Assembly: GCA_006937955.1 (NCBI GenBank)
Contig: SSNP01000005.1
Span: 4,432,480-4,496,479, forward strand
DNA length: 64,000 nucleotides
Direction: 5' to 3'
Origin: Pachypanchax playfairii
Lineage: Eukaryota; Chordata; Actinopteri; Cyprinodontiformes; Aplocheilidae
Made by a program: the position numbers and the translations under genes. The notes under the pieces are model-generated. The model did not search any database and was not told the origin of the DNA. It saw only the letters and a program-made list of their open reading frames with translations. Positions 13,796 through 26,676 of this stretch are shown one piece after another (position 1 is the first letter of the stretch; each line of letters starts with the position of its first letter).

Positions 13796-13940
13796 CTGGA
13801 GGTTTCCACCACCGACTTTGCTGGAAACATCATTGAGGGACCTGCCACACTTATGATCACAGTCATTGACCAAAATGACAACCGGCCCATCTTCAAAGAA
13901 TCACGTTACACAGGAGAGGTGCTCGAGGGATCTCCTACAG
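13796..13940 (+). CDS. cdh13: cdh13 (T-cadherin) internal exon A: end of EC1, EC1-EC2 linker, start of EC2
   Basis: T-cadherin is a GPI-anchored, calcium-dependent adhesion molecule of neurons, endothelium and muscle. It has no cytoplasmic catenin-binding tail. This 145-base exon encodes 48 residues plus one base of a split codon. It begins LEVSTTDFAGN, continues through ATLMITVID, the last strand of cadherin repeat EC1, and reaches the linker DQNDNRP at 13868-13888. The DXNDN motif there coordinates calcium between repeats; this region contributes to the X-shaped dimer described for T-cadherin. It ends with EVLEGSPT at the start of EC2. The acceptor is a pyrimidine-rich tract ending CACAG (to 13795); the donor is ACAG|GTAGGT at 13940/13941. 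It enters in phase 0 and leaves after codon base 1. From memory, 145 bases is also the length of the equivalent classical cadherin exon. The upstream ATG at 13757 is intronic and not a start. No N-glycosylation sequon is visible. The exon alone would also fit other cadherins; the next exon fixes the identity. Confidence 0.92.
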
Positions 13941-13946
13941 GTAGGT
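13938..13946 (+). promoter_or_regulatory. cdh13: 5' splice site of cdh13 exon A
   Basis: CAG|GTAGGT is close to the consensus vertebrate donor. Cutting after 13940 leaves a single G, which forms a glycine codon with the first two bases of the exon at 45136. This matches the glycine expected in the cadherin sequence. Confidence 0.85.
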
Positions 13947-16900
13947 GAAATTGTTCTACTGAAGCACTCCGGAGATAACTGAGCTCTTATTGGATTTAGC
14001 TGGACAGCTTTATCTCACACAGTGTGATTGCTACACTTCAGATGTCCTTTGATCTAAGGTGAGGTGAGTGTGTGTTGATGACATTTCCATTTACATCTTG
14101 AGCTGTATAGTTTTCATTCACAACCTCACAACTTTAACATATTCACAACATACATTGTCAATCAGGACTCATATTGTTATGAATCTAATGTGAGTACTTA
14201 ATTTATAAACATTTAGGAAGAAATATGCAGCAGAATAATTCTTTTGAGAGAATTTGATTTTTGAAAAATATTACAAGAACCAAGTTTTTGCTTGTTAGAG
14301 ATAAAAAAAAACATAATTACTATCACAATTTTTACCTTTATCTACTCTCCCAAACAGCTTCTTGATGGCACAGATATCATTAACAAGTTAAAAGTAAAAC
14401 AATAAATTTAACAGTAAAACAGTGTTCTAGTAACTAGACGGAAAAGTAGAAAGTATTCCATAGCACGTTTTGTACATTTTAGTAAATGTTATTTGAACTT
14501 GTTATTCTATAATAGGATAATCTATAGATTTTTAAACCATTAGCTTCTTCTGTGCACCTTATAATTACAACCATTTACTGTGACTTCCTGCATTGACTTG
14601 AACATTGAGAAAATTAGCCCTGGTGTGCTTCCGAATCCCATTGTGTGATGTCTTTGTTAATATGTTATTCCCTGAAGTGTGGTTTATTCATAGTTTTCTT
14701 TATTGATGATAATTTCTTTTTGGGCAGGGGAGATGTTTTTCTTATTGCTCCTGTTTCTGACAAATTTTGTTTGTGTCAGAGTTATTGGGAGTTCAACACC
14801 CATAAAATACAAGCAAAAAGAACTTTTTGCCCAGTGGAATTAAAACTCTCTAATTCTGGATCTTCTGTGATGCTAATCAGTGTATATAGAAGATAAAAAC
14901 AGTTCCGCCATTCAAAAGTTTTTCATCTATTGCTTCTTTTGATCAGTCACTCCACTAAAAAGAATTCCTCTGTTTTGTGTGGATCTCTTTTGTGCAGCCC
15001 AAGTAGCTCTGACTCTTTGAGGCATGAAATGTCTGGGAGGGTCCCCTGGGTTCAAGGAAGGAGGAGGCAGATTCTTTGCTTCCTGTGGTTTGAGGGGTGG
15101 GGGGTCTCCGGAGATTGTAGAATTGAGCTTGTTTAATGCTTTCTATGGAAACTTGATTTTTTTTTTTTTACAAAATGGGGAGAAAGGTGTGTTATCCTTA
15201 TCTTTTTTTTAATTATTTACCAAAAACGTATGGTCAGTAGTAGTTGAAGATGAGTCATTTGAATATACTCTTTTAGATGTGTTAAAATACTTCTTTAAAG
15301 TTTGTTGAGCTTATATAGTTGTTTTTATTTGTGACAGTACAACTCTTTTTGAACTTCAATGTAAGTGAGTGCTGAAAGTACAGTATGCCTTTATCTGAGA
15401 GCTCCTGATAAATTTACACTTTCTGACTTTGTGTTGATGGTCATGTGTGTTTATGGCAAACGAGAATGTAGTATTATTTTGTTTATTTGCATCACAGCTG
15501 TAAAAAAAAAGAGAATGTAATCCACTGGACTTTAGTTTCACTATAGTGTATGTTTCTGTAATAACTGAGTAGATGATCTTACTTTGGATGACCTGTGGAA
15601 TTGTTTGGCTGTTGAAAGATATACTTTTCACAACAAAGTTTTATAGTTTATTTAACATGACATGAAAATTGGTCTTTTAACAGCAACATTTTTTGCAGAT
15701 CAGCTTCAACCTTTGAAGACAAAGTGGCAATGCTTTCAAAAAAGAGATTGAGGTGATTTGTCTCGCCACCTGCTGAAAAGTATTCTTCTTTCTCACACTG
15801 TGCTTCCAACTGTCATAGTTGCACAATATGGGGCTGATTATTAAATTAGTAAGAATAAGTTATTTTTACTGTGTTCCTGTTGTGCACTGAGAACATATTT
15901 CCCTTGATTCAATAAAAAGAGTCCCTTCACTCCACATCAATGGTCTTTTAGGGGTAAACAGGTAGGTATAGGTTGTTTTCAGAAATCCTTTAACGGAATA
16001 TGCTGTAGTACAGTAGGGAAAAGGGATAAAATAAAAACCAATGCACAACAGATTCTATAATGCATCCTGCTGTGTTTGCTTTAACATCATTAACACACAC
16101 AAAAAAACTTAATCACCACCGGAGCTTTGCAGATTAAAGGGATCAGTCAAACAAGCAAAGGAGAGCTCCATAAACAGACACACACAATACACAGATGCAC
16201 ACAAAGCTTCTGCAGACATTTTCAACAGCTGGCAAATGCTGAACATGCAGTATGAAATGCTAAGACAGAACTTATTATCCAAAAATATGGATGGATTATG
16301 AAACAGTGTATCTATTCAGATCATACAATACAGATAAGAGATACATATAGTTTCATCTTCAAGTGTTTATGTTGATGTTGCAGTGAATCGTGTGGAAAGC
16401 TTGAATCTAGTTTTAATACATCTCATTGTAAGAAAAGTCTTTTGAAAAATGCTTCTGTGTGTTGCCTTGCACTTCATAAATATGTAATATATACACTATG
16501 CATTTAGCTGCAGTACTGCAAAATATCCCTTGGAGTAGAAAATCTGAAATATGACAAATTCTAGCATAAAAATCTATTATTCGTTTGGCCCAATGGGTTG
16601 AGGATCACACAAAACACCTGAATCATCATATCACAATAGCCCTGACTCTGTTGACAAGTTAACTCTGACTTCTGCAAGCTCAGCACAAGTCTGATATATA
16701 TAGTCATTTTCCATTCCTAGTTTATAGGCTGTTACATGATAGTGCGTCATTTTTAAAACAAAATCCAATACATGCCTTTAAAGTGAGTGTTTTGAAGACA
16801 GAGAATTTAAAATATGGCTTGAACTGATGGCTCCTTTTTTGTTTTGTTGCCATGGATTCCAGACCTTAGAGATAAGTTAAGAGTTCAGTTCAGAAGGCTG

Positions 16901-18549
16901 AAAGGTTTTTTACATGTCCCTCTAAGTCTGTGTGCTAAACATTAAAGTTATTCAACGTGTCAGTTTAGCCTCAAGGATGTGGCTTTGATCAATCATCTAA
17001 ATCAAATCAACCAATCAGTAGATTTTCTATTGATTTCCTGGTCTGTAGTAACATATTTAAAATTGATTCAGTTCTTTGACAAAATAATTGACAATTGACA
17101 CTTGTTATTGTTAATCAATACATCATGGGATTGTTCTGTTGTGGTTTATGTATATATAAGTCTAGGCTGGAATTTCTTGTGGAATTTCATTTTATTTTTG
17201 TTGTTTAGTCTAAATGAATAAAAAAAAAAACTACTACTCACACACTAAGGTTATGAATTCAAAATTAAATTGTTAGCCTTAAAACCATAGCAGTGGTTAC
17301 TATGAATAAAATCACAAACAAAAATATAATTGTAAATTGTTTTTTTCTGGAGTAAGAGTAGAAGCAATCAATTTATACCCAGCATATGCCAATAACCTTA
17401 TTTTTTAACTTATTTTGGTTTATGTACTGTGGATTCTTTATTTTGAAAATATTTACAGAAAAATATTGAGCCAGTTTTAATGAAATGCTGGAGGGCAGAT
17501 TTTTTAAGATGAGTGTCACTGCATCTCAAAGGTTGCCCAAAAAATAAGATGAAAGAATGAGCTAAAAAAATCCTCAGTAATGACTCCCCGAGTGCAAACA
17601 AGTGTAGGTGGAGGCCAAAATATACGTCTTTAAAAGTGTGTATAGTTCTACAGAATTAATAGTTCATCTTTGATCTGTTGATGTGGCCTATAAATTTATT
17701 TCTGAATCATGTTTTTATTAAAAACTTATGAATGTACTACCGAATACGTTTGATCACATATTATTAACATTTATTTGAACCTTTCTTTTCATCCAGTGAT
17801 GCAGTTTAGACTCTTTCTATGGACCTTTTTTCTCTAGAAAAGCTACAACCAATACAAGCAAAGTGAGATAATAATAAAGAAGTAATATTTAATTTTCTGC
17901 AGTGTATGTTATGGTGAGGTGTGTGTGTATTTACAATTAGTGCTTTACTGTGTGTTTATAGTAGTATGATTTGTGTTACACAGTGGTGAGTGGTGGCTGG
18001 GCAGCAGAGAAAGCTGTAGGGAAGAATGTCACAGTGCTCTGACATTTCTGTGCAAACTGATAACAAATGCAGCCAAAAGCCTTAGACTCCTGGCAAGCTC
18101 TTTTCCTCCTCTCTGTTTACTTCTCCACTCTTTGTTTTTTCCCTCTTTTCCACTTTATCTCTTCCACTCTCTTTTGCCTTCATACCCTATTGTCCCTTGA
18201 GGTTTGTGTACACACCAACATGCCTCATACTTAGTTTTTCTATTCTTCAGTCTGTCTGCAAACTTTTTGAAAACAACTGATTTTGACTTACTTTTGACGT
18301 ACTTGTTTTGTAGTAATATTTTGTTTTGAAGGCTAAATGATTTATTGAAGTTTGGGCAAGAGGACTGGAGACTTTGTAAAATGAATGTTTTCTTCTTTTT
18401 CTCCCTAAATACTATTAATAAGAAGAAAACCTGTTTTTTGGGCATGACTGATAAAGAATAGAAGACAATCAGGGGATTTTTAATGTGGTGTATCTCTTTG
18501 TGAGATCACATTTTAATCAATTCATCTTCGACACCTGCTTGTTCTTGTG

Positions 18550-18818
18550 CAGGATTGCATCACAGCTGGTGTGTAGCTCCAGTAGTCACTGGACAAGAGG
18601 TGGGGTACAGGCTGCCAGTCCATCACGGGGGCTGCACAGACAAACAACAACTCACATCTAGTGCCAACTAAACTAACATACATGCTTTTGGACTGCTGAG
18701 GAAAACCCAAGTGCCCACAAAAACCCCTCATATAGAGACAGCATGCAAATTTCATAGAAAGACTCTGTGTGTAAAACCTGTGATCTTTGTGCTGCAAAGC
18801 AACAGTGCTAACAAACTG
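18550..18818 (-). mobile_element. Common fish interspersed repeat, copy 1 (minus orientation)
   Basis: Read on + the block contains CACTGGACAAGAGGTGGGGT, CTGCCAGTCCATCAC, ACATGCTTTTGGACTG, GAGGAAAACCCA and AACAGTGCTAAC. These occur in the order expected for the reverse complement of a repeat I recall as very abundant in teleosts (forward landmarks: GTTCTCCCC, a sentence-like unit about a fixed-length CpG-poor core, TGGCGACCTGTCCAGGGTG and a GGAT-type tail). The same landmarks, in forward or reverse order, recur at 48303-48693, 54121-54290 and 61297-61615 in this window. It is diverged and probably immobile. The class of the element is not known to me. Confidence 0.65.
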
Positions 18819-21024
18819 CTTGATCTGTGCAGCCCCATTGACAAACCAAAAACGTGTAGACTGCTAAAAAGTCCAATTTGCTCTTATTTATGTTTGATTT
18901 GTGAATAATCTTGAATAAATCTGGTAGAAATATAATGTATCCTATGCAATAAGAGATAATTTGGCACAAATTAAGAAATTACTTTTTCCTGAATCTCTTT
19001 GTCTTCCACACTAATTGGATTTAAGGCACAAGTTCCTGCTGTGAAGTGAGAGGACAATTAATTTGGTCTCTTGTTAACACAGTTAATAGATGAACAACAA
19101 AAACTTACATGGCATCAGATGTTTTTGTTGTTAGCGACTGTAGTAGCTTAACGCCATATCATTTCTTTTTCAGTAGTGCAGGTGTGTTTTCATGTTGCAC
19201 CATTCTAAAATATGTCCTGGAAAAATGTCTTTAAAATATAGATCATATGAGCTAATATTTTATTTTGGTCATTAAACAGGTTGGTCATAGATCTCAAATG
19301 AAGGTACTATGTAGCAACCTATGCTATATTTCTGTTTACCCCATGGAAAATATTCAGAAAACAAACATGTAGAGTCCGGCTTTATCCTCCTCTCCTCTCA
19401 TCAATACACTTCATCTCTTCACAGCTGCTTTCTCATTTCACCCAGGGGATCCTGTTTTTATGAACAAGTGATGCAGAGTTCAGTTTCTAAGCACAGGATG
19501 TGGTGGCTATGTTTGTTTCCCCCCACAGTTTCAGTAGAAGCATGTCAACATGGCACAGCTGGGAATAGAGATTAAAAAAATAAAAATAAAAGTATTTTCA
19601 GAAGGAACTTGAGGGTCTGACATCGATCATGACCAATAAAATCAGCACCCTTGTTTTAGTAGCTTCAAAGTAGAAGAGAGAGCAATCAATTTCAGTCAAC
19701 ATCAGAACGGCCAAAGTCAACATGCAGACAATCTTTACAACATGTCACCATTTTGGTATGTTAGCAAAGACTGGATGGTAACATTAAAAAAGGTGAATGT
19801 GTCTTTAATTCTGCATGCATTTGGTCAGAAACAGGAATACTGTATAAAATGCAACAAAATAAAAAGCTGATAAGGGTGTTAGATCAAAATGTCAGCCATT
19901 TTCAAAGTAAAGCTGCCATTTTTCCTTCAAAGATAAAATGTCCCTTTAAAAGCTGGGAAACTTCAAACATCTGAAACCCATTCAAATTCAAAATTAGTTT
20001 TTAGAGCTTTAGACCATAGGTCAGATAGTCAGATATATCAGACCTTTAGAAGCAATTTGCCTTGCAGTTTTTATTTTATTTACAAAGCACCAAAACATAA
20101 CAAATGCAATCTTAAGGAATTCTGGAGAATAAGAAAAATACAACAACACACGCAAAAACAAAGAAAAAACAAAATCAGGAAAGTTCAATAAAATGAATCA
20201 CATCTAGATATTGTATTCGCAAAAAGCAAGTCGGTATTTTAACATAAGACTGCATAGATGAATACGGGCCTGCTGCCATCAAAACTAAAAAAAAAATTTC
20301 ATTTTAGCTACTCAAAATAATTTAACCCAAGTGAATTTTTGATCTGGAAACTCATTTGCCATATAACATCTGATTAAAAGCAAGAATCAGTGGGTTTTTG
20401 GGTTTAACAGAAAGTATGCAAATTCAGGATATTCTGGCTTTAACGTCCTAGTTTGTGTCTAAATACTGATGAATTGAAAAAATTAGAAAAAAAATGTTTT
20501 GTGATTGTGTTTGAGCTCATATTTCTTTGTATCTTAACATTTACATGAGATAAAAGCTTGCTCTATATTTTGAGTCAGAAAGATGGAAAAAAACATGAAC
20601 AACTGAACATAAAAATAGTGAACACTATTTTTACTGCGTATGTAGACGTTTAACCTGTACGTTGATGGTATTGTATGATTTGAACTTGTTGACATTATCT
20701 TAATTTTTTTCCTCTTTGGGGGAAATAAAAAGTTAGTCTTTAGTGCTCATAGAAACTGTTGCCATCAACGTCAGGTATTTTACTTATAGAGTCAGAGCAC
20801 TTGACAAAAGCCTCAATGAAAACAAAATATGAACAAAATCAGCAGCTCATAAATTAAATTACCCCGGATAAATTGAAACGCCATTAAAATGAGTTTGTTG
20901 CAAGACTGGTGGATGCTGAAGTCAACGTGTGCTGAGAAAGCAACAAAAAAAAGTGATTGATTTGGGAGATAGTGATTCAACTGAGATATTACACAACAAC
21001 TGGCAGGTAATTTGTAGCATGATG

Positions 21025-21275
21025 GTGCCCAATTGTCCCATTATGGCCCCTGTCTCTACCTCTCTCATTCTCTATCCTTCTCCACCTTTGTTAGCAGGAC
21101 AACAGTCTTTCCAACACTACCGGGTGACCTGATGTCCCACAATGCCTCATTATCAGCCTGTCAGCCTGAGAAAGCCTGGGAAATTAAGGTCCAGGGTTTT
21201 GAGGCATCTGCCCAATTAAACTCTGGAGCGCTGTTGTGTTTGGATACATTTACATTCTGCTGTTTGGCTTGGTAG
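21025..21275. other. Candidate conserved noncoding block
   Basis: CAATTGTCCCATTATGGCCC, CATTATCAGCCTGTCAGCC, GAAATTAAGGTCC and CCCAATTAAACTC lie within a balanced stretch without homopolymers. Short open frames across it are not supported as coding. Confidence 0.25.
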
Positions 21276-21959
21276 CGTAACAAGCAATTTGACAAACTTT
21301 GATTAATTTCTTAAATTACTTGGTGATGCCTTGTCTGAAACAAGATCACAACATTAAGATATTTTGAAATTAAAATGATATGCACATAATGATTGATTGT
21401 ATTCCACCTATGTGTAAAGTGTAAAATCGATTTTAAGTGCATCATTGCAGCATAATGAAATTCCTTATGGTCATTGGACAGGAATGCAAGGTTCAACCCT
21501 GTGATAAACTCTTTGGGTATTCACTCATTTATATGCATCTGTTCTCCTTTCTTCAGTAAGGCTTCATTGATTTTCCTGAGACGACTTAACTGAGCTATCT
21601 TTTTTGAATTACCAAAGGTAGTGATATAGGTTACACTGCTGAGAGGGAAAAATGTATTCTAAATTGGCTTTATATGCAATAGTGATTTGATATGAATATG
21701 TGTGAATATGACTTTATTTGAATACATTTAGGTGGTTTGAAGTAAATTATTTTGCTCCCTTGCAGGCTTTACAGTGTGTGGTTCTCTGTATCATTCCAAA
21801 ACTAAATAGCATCAACTCGCTTTCCCTCCACCCTCCTGTCTCCAATTTTCCAGTCTCTTTCTCTCTATTTTCTATGTTATGCCTGAGTGTTATGTAGATG
21901 AGAATTTAGTCCTAATTTGAAACAGAGACTCTAGCCTAAACGTATAATGTGGATCCAAA

Positions 21960-22250
21960 ACCTCCTTCTGTTGAGGCTCAAAGAGGATTGGGAATTCAAG
22001 GTGTGACAATGGCTCACCTCTCGGCCTCCCTGGTGGTCATTCCACTACTCGAGTGGTGCTAATCTATTAAAGAGTTTTTACTCCTTTCCCCCCTGTTTAA
22101 AGTCCCAGATCAACTCAGGCTTGATTATCTGTCCCTCTTTTCAGCTCGGCTGGGACCTTCTCCCCTCACTCACGTCTCATCTCTGAACCCTGAGAGTTTA
22201 ACCAGACAAACCCACCTCTCTCCATCAGCTCGTATCGGCTCACCTTCCTT
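21960..22250. other. Candidate conserved noncoding block
   Basis: A balanced, CT-biased block with GGTGTGACAATGGCTCACC, CTAATCTATTAAAGAG and GGCTTGATTATCTGTCC. CACTACTCGAGTGGTG (about 22040-22055) is an almost perfect palindrome around CTCGAG. It is distinct from the AT-rich flanks. Confidence 0.25.
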
Positions 22251-25200
22251 GTGAAGAAAATATGTTTTTTGCCCCTCATTGTACTTCCAGTTGGTCCAAT
22301 TTAGATTATCTCACTTCTTTGTTTTACAAGACTGACCTTAGTGCTCTGAAGCTCTTTGATATCTGAGCCATCATGTCACAAAGCAGCTCCTTGAATGCAG
22401 ATGGGTTTTCAGAGCCTTAAGGACAAATTTCAATGTATAAAAAATATGTAGTTTTTAGATATTTTGAAGATTTTTTTTATTGAAGGTTTGCCAGTTTTAA
22501 GGATGTGTCCAAACATTACACACATACCTACCTGAAGCATTTATTTGTCCTGGTCTCAGAGGTGCTGACCCACTTCTTTTTTTCAACTGAATCTTATTAA
22601 TTCAGCTCTTGAATATTTTATTGGCTATAGTTTAGGTCACAGTACATAAATTTAAGGTACCCAGAGGAAAAATCTTTGCCTTTCAAAATAAGTTTTGGTT
22701 TATTTGAGAATTTTTGGAGAAGTCTGCACCCTGTGGATACTCGTTTTTTACATTCAGAACTCCTAATAGTAAGACATACCTCCCTGAAAGTGCTATTTGC
22801 TTGGATGAATACAGTGTTTTGGCACTGCAATATGACCCAGACATCCATATCTATATTTTACTGATCTCACCACTCTTTGTATCAATGTACCAAAATCACT
22901 TGGTCACTGCAAAATTATGTTTCTTTGACAGATACAGTATGTTTTGTTGTTATTTGCAGTTAGATTTTTGTCTTTCAATTAATGTGTGTTGTCAGATGCC
23001 TTTGGTTTACAACAGACTTGAATTTGCATTAACTTAAATCTTTGATTTAATTTTTTTTTTTAAATTCAGTAGCCCACACCTGGCCATAAAACAAATGGGA
23101 TCGCTTGTTGTAATACATCTTAAATTTTATATTTTAGTTAAAATGACAAAAATTCAAGTTTTTACTGTTTCAAAATGCCCTAACAGCACCGAGATGGGTG
23201 CGGAGGAAGATGTATATGTTTCTATCTGTTTTGGTAGTTAAAAAGTAGCATAAAATCTGAATAAGAAATCAAAGGAAGGAAAAAGAAATGAGAAGCTTTA
23301 AAACGTATACTTACTTTTACTATTGTCATTGTAAGGGAAACTAAAGTGTGAGCAGTCTATTGTTTTATAGTGGCTGAGCTATTTTATGCAGTTAACGCAG
23401 GTCTTGCGTTCTTGTAAAAGGTCAGCAGGTATCAGGCTTCATTCTATCAATTGAGTAAAACCATTTCTAAATAATCCAGTTTGCTAGGGCTGAATTACAA
23501 AAAAAGTTGAAACATTCTATGTTTGACATCCTAAAAGAGAAGCAGCGTCAGGATCAAAAGATCTGATCGATATAGTTTTGTGAGATCAGAATGACAGTGA
23601 ATAAAATACAAGAACATTTTTTTACAGAAAATTTGGTCCTTGGACTTACTTCTATAAGAATCTGATTTTAGAAAAAAGGTTTCTCCTGAGTATTCCACTT
23701 ACCTTCCATAGCACAAAAAACGCCAGGATTTTGGGATACATGTAACCAAATGTGAATAGAAATATCCATTCTGTGTGGCTCTAAGATGGACAAATGAGCC
23801 ATTCAGGAAGTCGAGGATGACCCGGCTTCTTGTCTAGTGACTGGTGGAGATAGGCACCATCTTCCCAGTGACCCCAAATATTATCAAGTGGCAATATAAC
23901 ATAGATTTATGATTTTTTTTCGCTCTAGGAGCAAGGTAAAGTACAATACAATGCATAATTTGTCATAGAGATGTCAGAGGGGTCCCAATTATGTTCATAG
24001 TTATCACTCACAAACTTGAATAAACCAGTAGTTATAACAGAGGGGTAATTGTATCAGCATTTTCACCACAGGTTTTATTTTCTTCTAGCAGTGATATTCT
24101 ATACTATACTACCATAAAACTATAATTTAGGTGGATAGAAATAGGTCTGTGATAGAACTTTTCACCAGACTTCTCAGTCTTCGTCCCTCGGCACAGTTTT
24201 CTACTCATTTCAAATTACTGATGTGTCCTTCTGTGTTGTAGCTGCACAATACAAGATGTGTCCTTTGACTAAACCTGCTATTCTCTGCTCTTTCATTTTC
24301 CGCCGCAGGGTTTCATATGACTGCTCAGTTTCTGTGTCTTTTGTACCAAAAAGTAATAGACTAGCTAAAGGCAAAAAAAAAACCTATTTGATTGAGTATT
24401 GATCTGGTATTGTCAGACAAACAGAGATGACAAAGTTCTCACATGAAAACAACATGGCAGCTTAATGTGGTTTTTGCTGTAATCATCACTGCAGGGTAAA
24501 AAAATGATGTCTCAGTCAGAAATTCTGTCATCCTGTCATCAGTGTACTAGGTGTGATCATGTGCTCTCTAATCTTGTGAAAGCACATGCAGCCACATGCT
24601 TTAAGTAATGGAATTGTCAAGTTGTCAACATCATGGCACATGAGTGCATCAGTGTTAAGAGAAATAATTGTGGACAGAAATGGAAAAAAAAAAAAAAGTT
24701 TATAAAAGCTTTAGAAAACCAAATTTGTTTTTGTAGAAGGATGGCCATATCAGTAGAAAGTTTAAAATGGACATACCCACGAGAACTGATGGTGTGGTGA
24801 ATTTAGTTGTGTTTGTTTTTCTCCCTTCATTTATTTTTATTTTCTCTCTGACAGCTTGAAAAATGGTTTAGAAGAAAAAAAATAAAACAATACTTGATAA
24901 AAATAGATTGCTGTGAGAGTCATATTTCCCTGAAGGTTTTTTATTTTTTATTTTAAATGGCTTTTTCTTCTTTCATTTGTCAAGAAACTCACTGGTTTCT
25001 ATACTCACAAACAGACCAAATAGTCAGTTATTTTTGTTGTAACTAGACACACAACAAAGAACCCTCTAATTGCGTCCATCAAAGTTTTTATGTTTACGAG
25101 CAATGCTTTTGTAATTCCCGGTATTCTCATCTAAGACCTAGAAAGCAACTCCAGTCAGCTCGGCACAGTTTAGTTATGGTAACTTACATAAAAACAACAA

Positions 25201-25351
25201 TTAATGTGAGAATAAACAGAGAAACATGGATTAATAAAGAAATATACTCCTTATGGTAACTAAAACTCAGTGATCTCATCTGTGTTCAGCAATAATTACC
25301 ACATGTTGAAGTAAGATGGGGAAGATGTTGGAAATGTTAAACTTGCCTCGC

Positions 25352-25365
25352 GTGTGTGTGTGTGT
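25352..25365. repeat. Short GT dinucleotide repeat
   Basis: About seven GT units directly follow a CTCGC motif. It is too short to say more. Confidence 0.85.
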
Positions 25366-25802
25366 ACTTTTTTTATTAAATATTTTTTACAACGCATCAG
25401 TAACCTTGTCCCTGGTTCCGAGTCTTGTGACCCTAGTGAATGCAGTGTATAGCTAGTGCTCTCTCTGTAAACACACAGCTGACCTTAATCTAAAAACCTT
25501 TGAGAAACAGGTGAATACACTAGTGTCTGTGCTAACATTGGGTAAAATGTGCTGTATCTGATAAGACCTTGGATTCTGACTCAGCTTCATTATCAACGGG
25601 AGACTAAGGGCCTGATTTATCAACATTCCAAGTAAGGAGCACAAAACTGCTGGCGCAGGCTGACTTAATCAGCTGATCCTCATCAGCTGACAGCAATCTC
25701 CTAATGTGGGACAGCTCCTGAAAAAAACAAAACACAGCAGACACACATAAACAAAAGAGTACATCTTCAGGACCGTAACAGTTGTACAACACACAGCAAA
25801 CA

Positions 25803-25905
25803 GCGATCAGAGCGACCTGGTGCGTAAAGTTCCCGCCCAGCGCGGTCCAAACCCCGACACCTGCTTTTCAGGATGCGATGCGCTCTAAACTGTTTCTCGT
25901 GCGTA
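25803..25905. promoter_or_regulatory. CpG-dense patch, candidate regulatory element
   Basis: Eleven CpG dinucleotides fall in about 105 bases, in an intron where CpG is otherwise sparse. The core GTTCCCGCCCAGCGCGG contains an E2F-like TTCCCGCC and Sp1-like CCCGCCC. It lies within the 31 kb intron with no exon nearby. It could be a small CpG island, an alternative cdh13 promoter, an unannotated noncoding transcript start, or a fragment of a GC-rich repeat. The nearby short open frame at 25873 has no support. Confidence 0.35.
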
Positions 25906-26642
25906 TGTGGGCAAGATTATATTGATGTTACTCCCCAGCAGTCGGTTTCAGTGCAGGGTAAAGGGGGTCTGTGTCATCACCTTAGGAATAGATCACGAGC
26001 TGCTATTAAATTCATAAATGTGTGGAATGATATTTACAGCACGAATAACGTAACACACGCACCCAAGACATGATGATTTAGTCTCACAAACTTAAAACTA
26101 ATATTTAAGAGTTCATTATCAGAATGATACTTGAGAAAGGAATTTTGGCAATGTTAAAATGTGGGTTTGTTTTGGCTTTTTTATAGCTGAACACTTTTAC
26201 TGATTTAATTCCCATCTGACTAAGAAGGCTTACTATGCTATACTTCAAATAAGTTCTATACCCCTCATTTAAACTTTTGACTGCAGTTTGTTTGTGTGTT
26301 ACAATATCAGTGAAAAGTTTTGGACCAGATGTTGCTAGTACTTTTTACTGTCGCTGATAAATAACACACAGAAAAGCAGATTCACAGGCTGTGAATCACA
26401 GGTTGCGTAAGACCACAGATGTACTGTAGACTGTCTTTGTTGGATTTCCTGAATCTGTGTGAAATTAAATAACAGGTTTTAATTAGATTTTTTTTCTTCT
26501 TTTTATGGCAGAGATAAAATCCCAATTAGTTCTACAATATGGAATTCTTACTACATCACAAAGAAGAAATATTTAAAAAATAAAAGACAATTTATGTAAC
26601 TTAAAAGTTGTTTTACTGGCTAGATAAAATGGAAGAAAATGC

Positions 26643-26676
26643 AAAAAAAACAAACAAACAAAAAAAAAAAAAAAAC
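26643..26676. repeat. A-rich tract with CAAA units
   Basis: A run of A, then CAAACAAACA, then a longer A run. It resembles an A-rich retroposon tail, but no retroposon body could be recognised upstream. Confidence 0.8.

Noticed and set aside
25873..26073. 66-codon frame beginning in the CpG-dense patch
   Set aside because: No family resemblance is seen, and the CpG patch does not by itself support coding.
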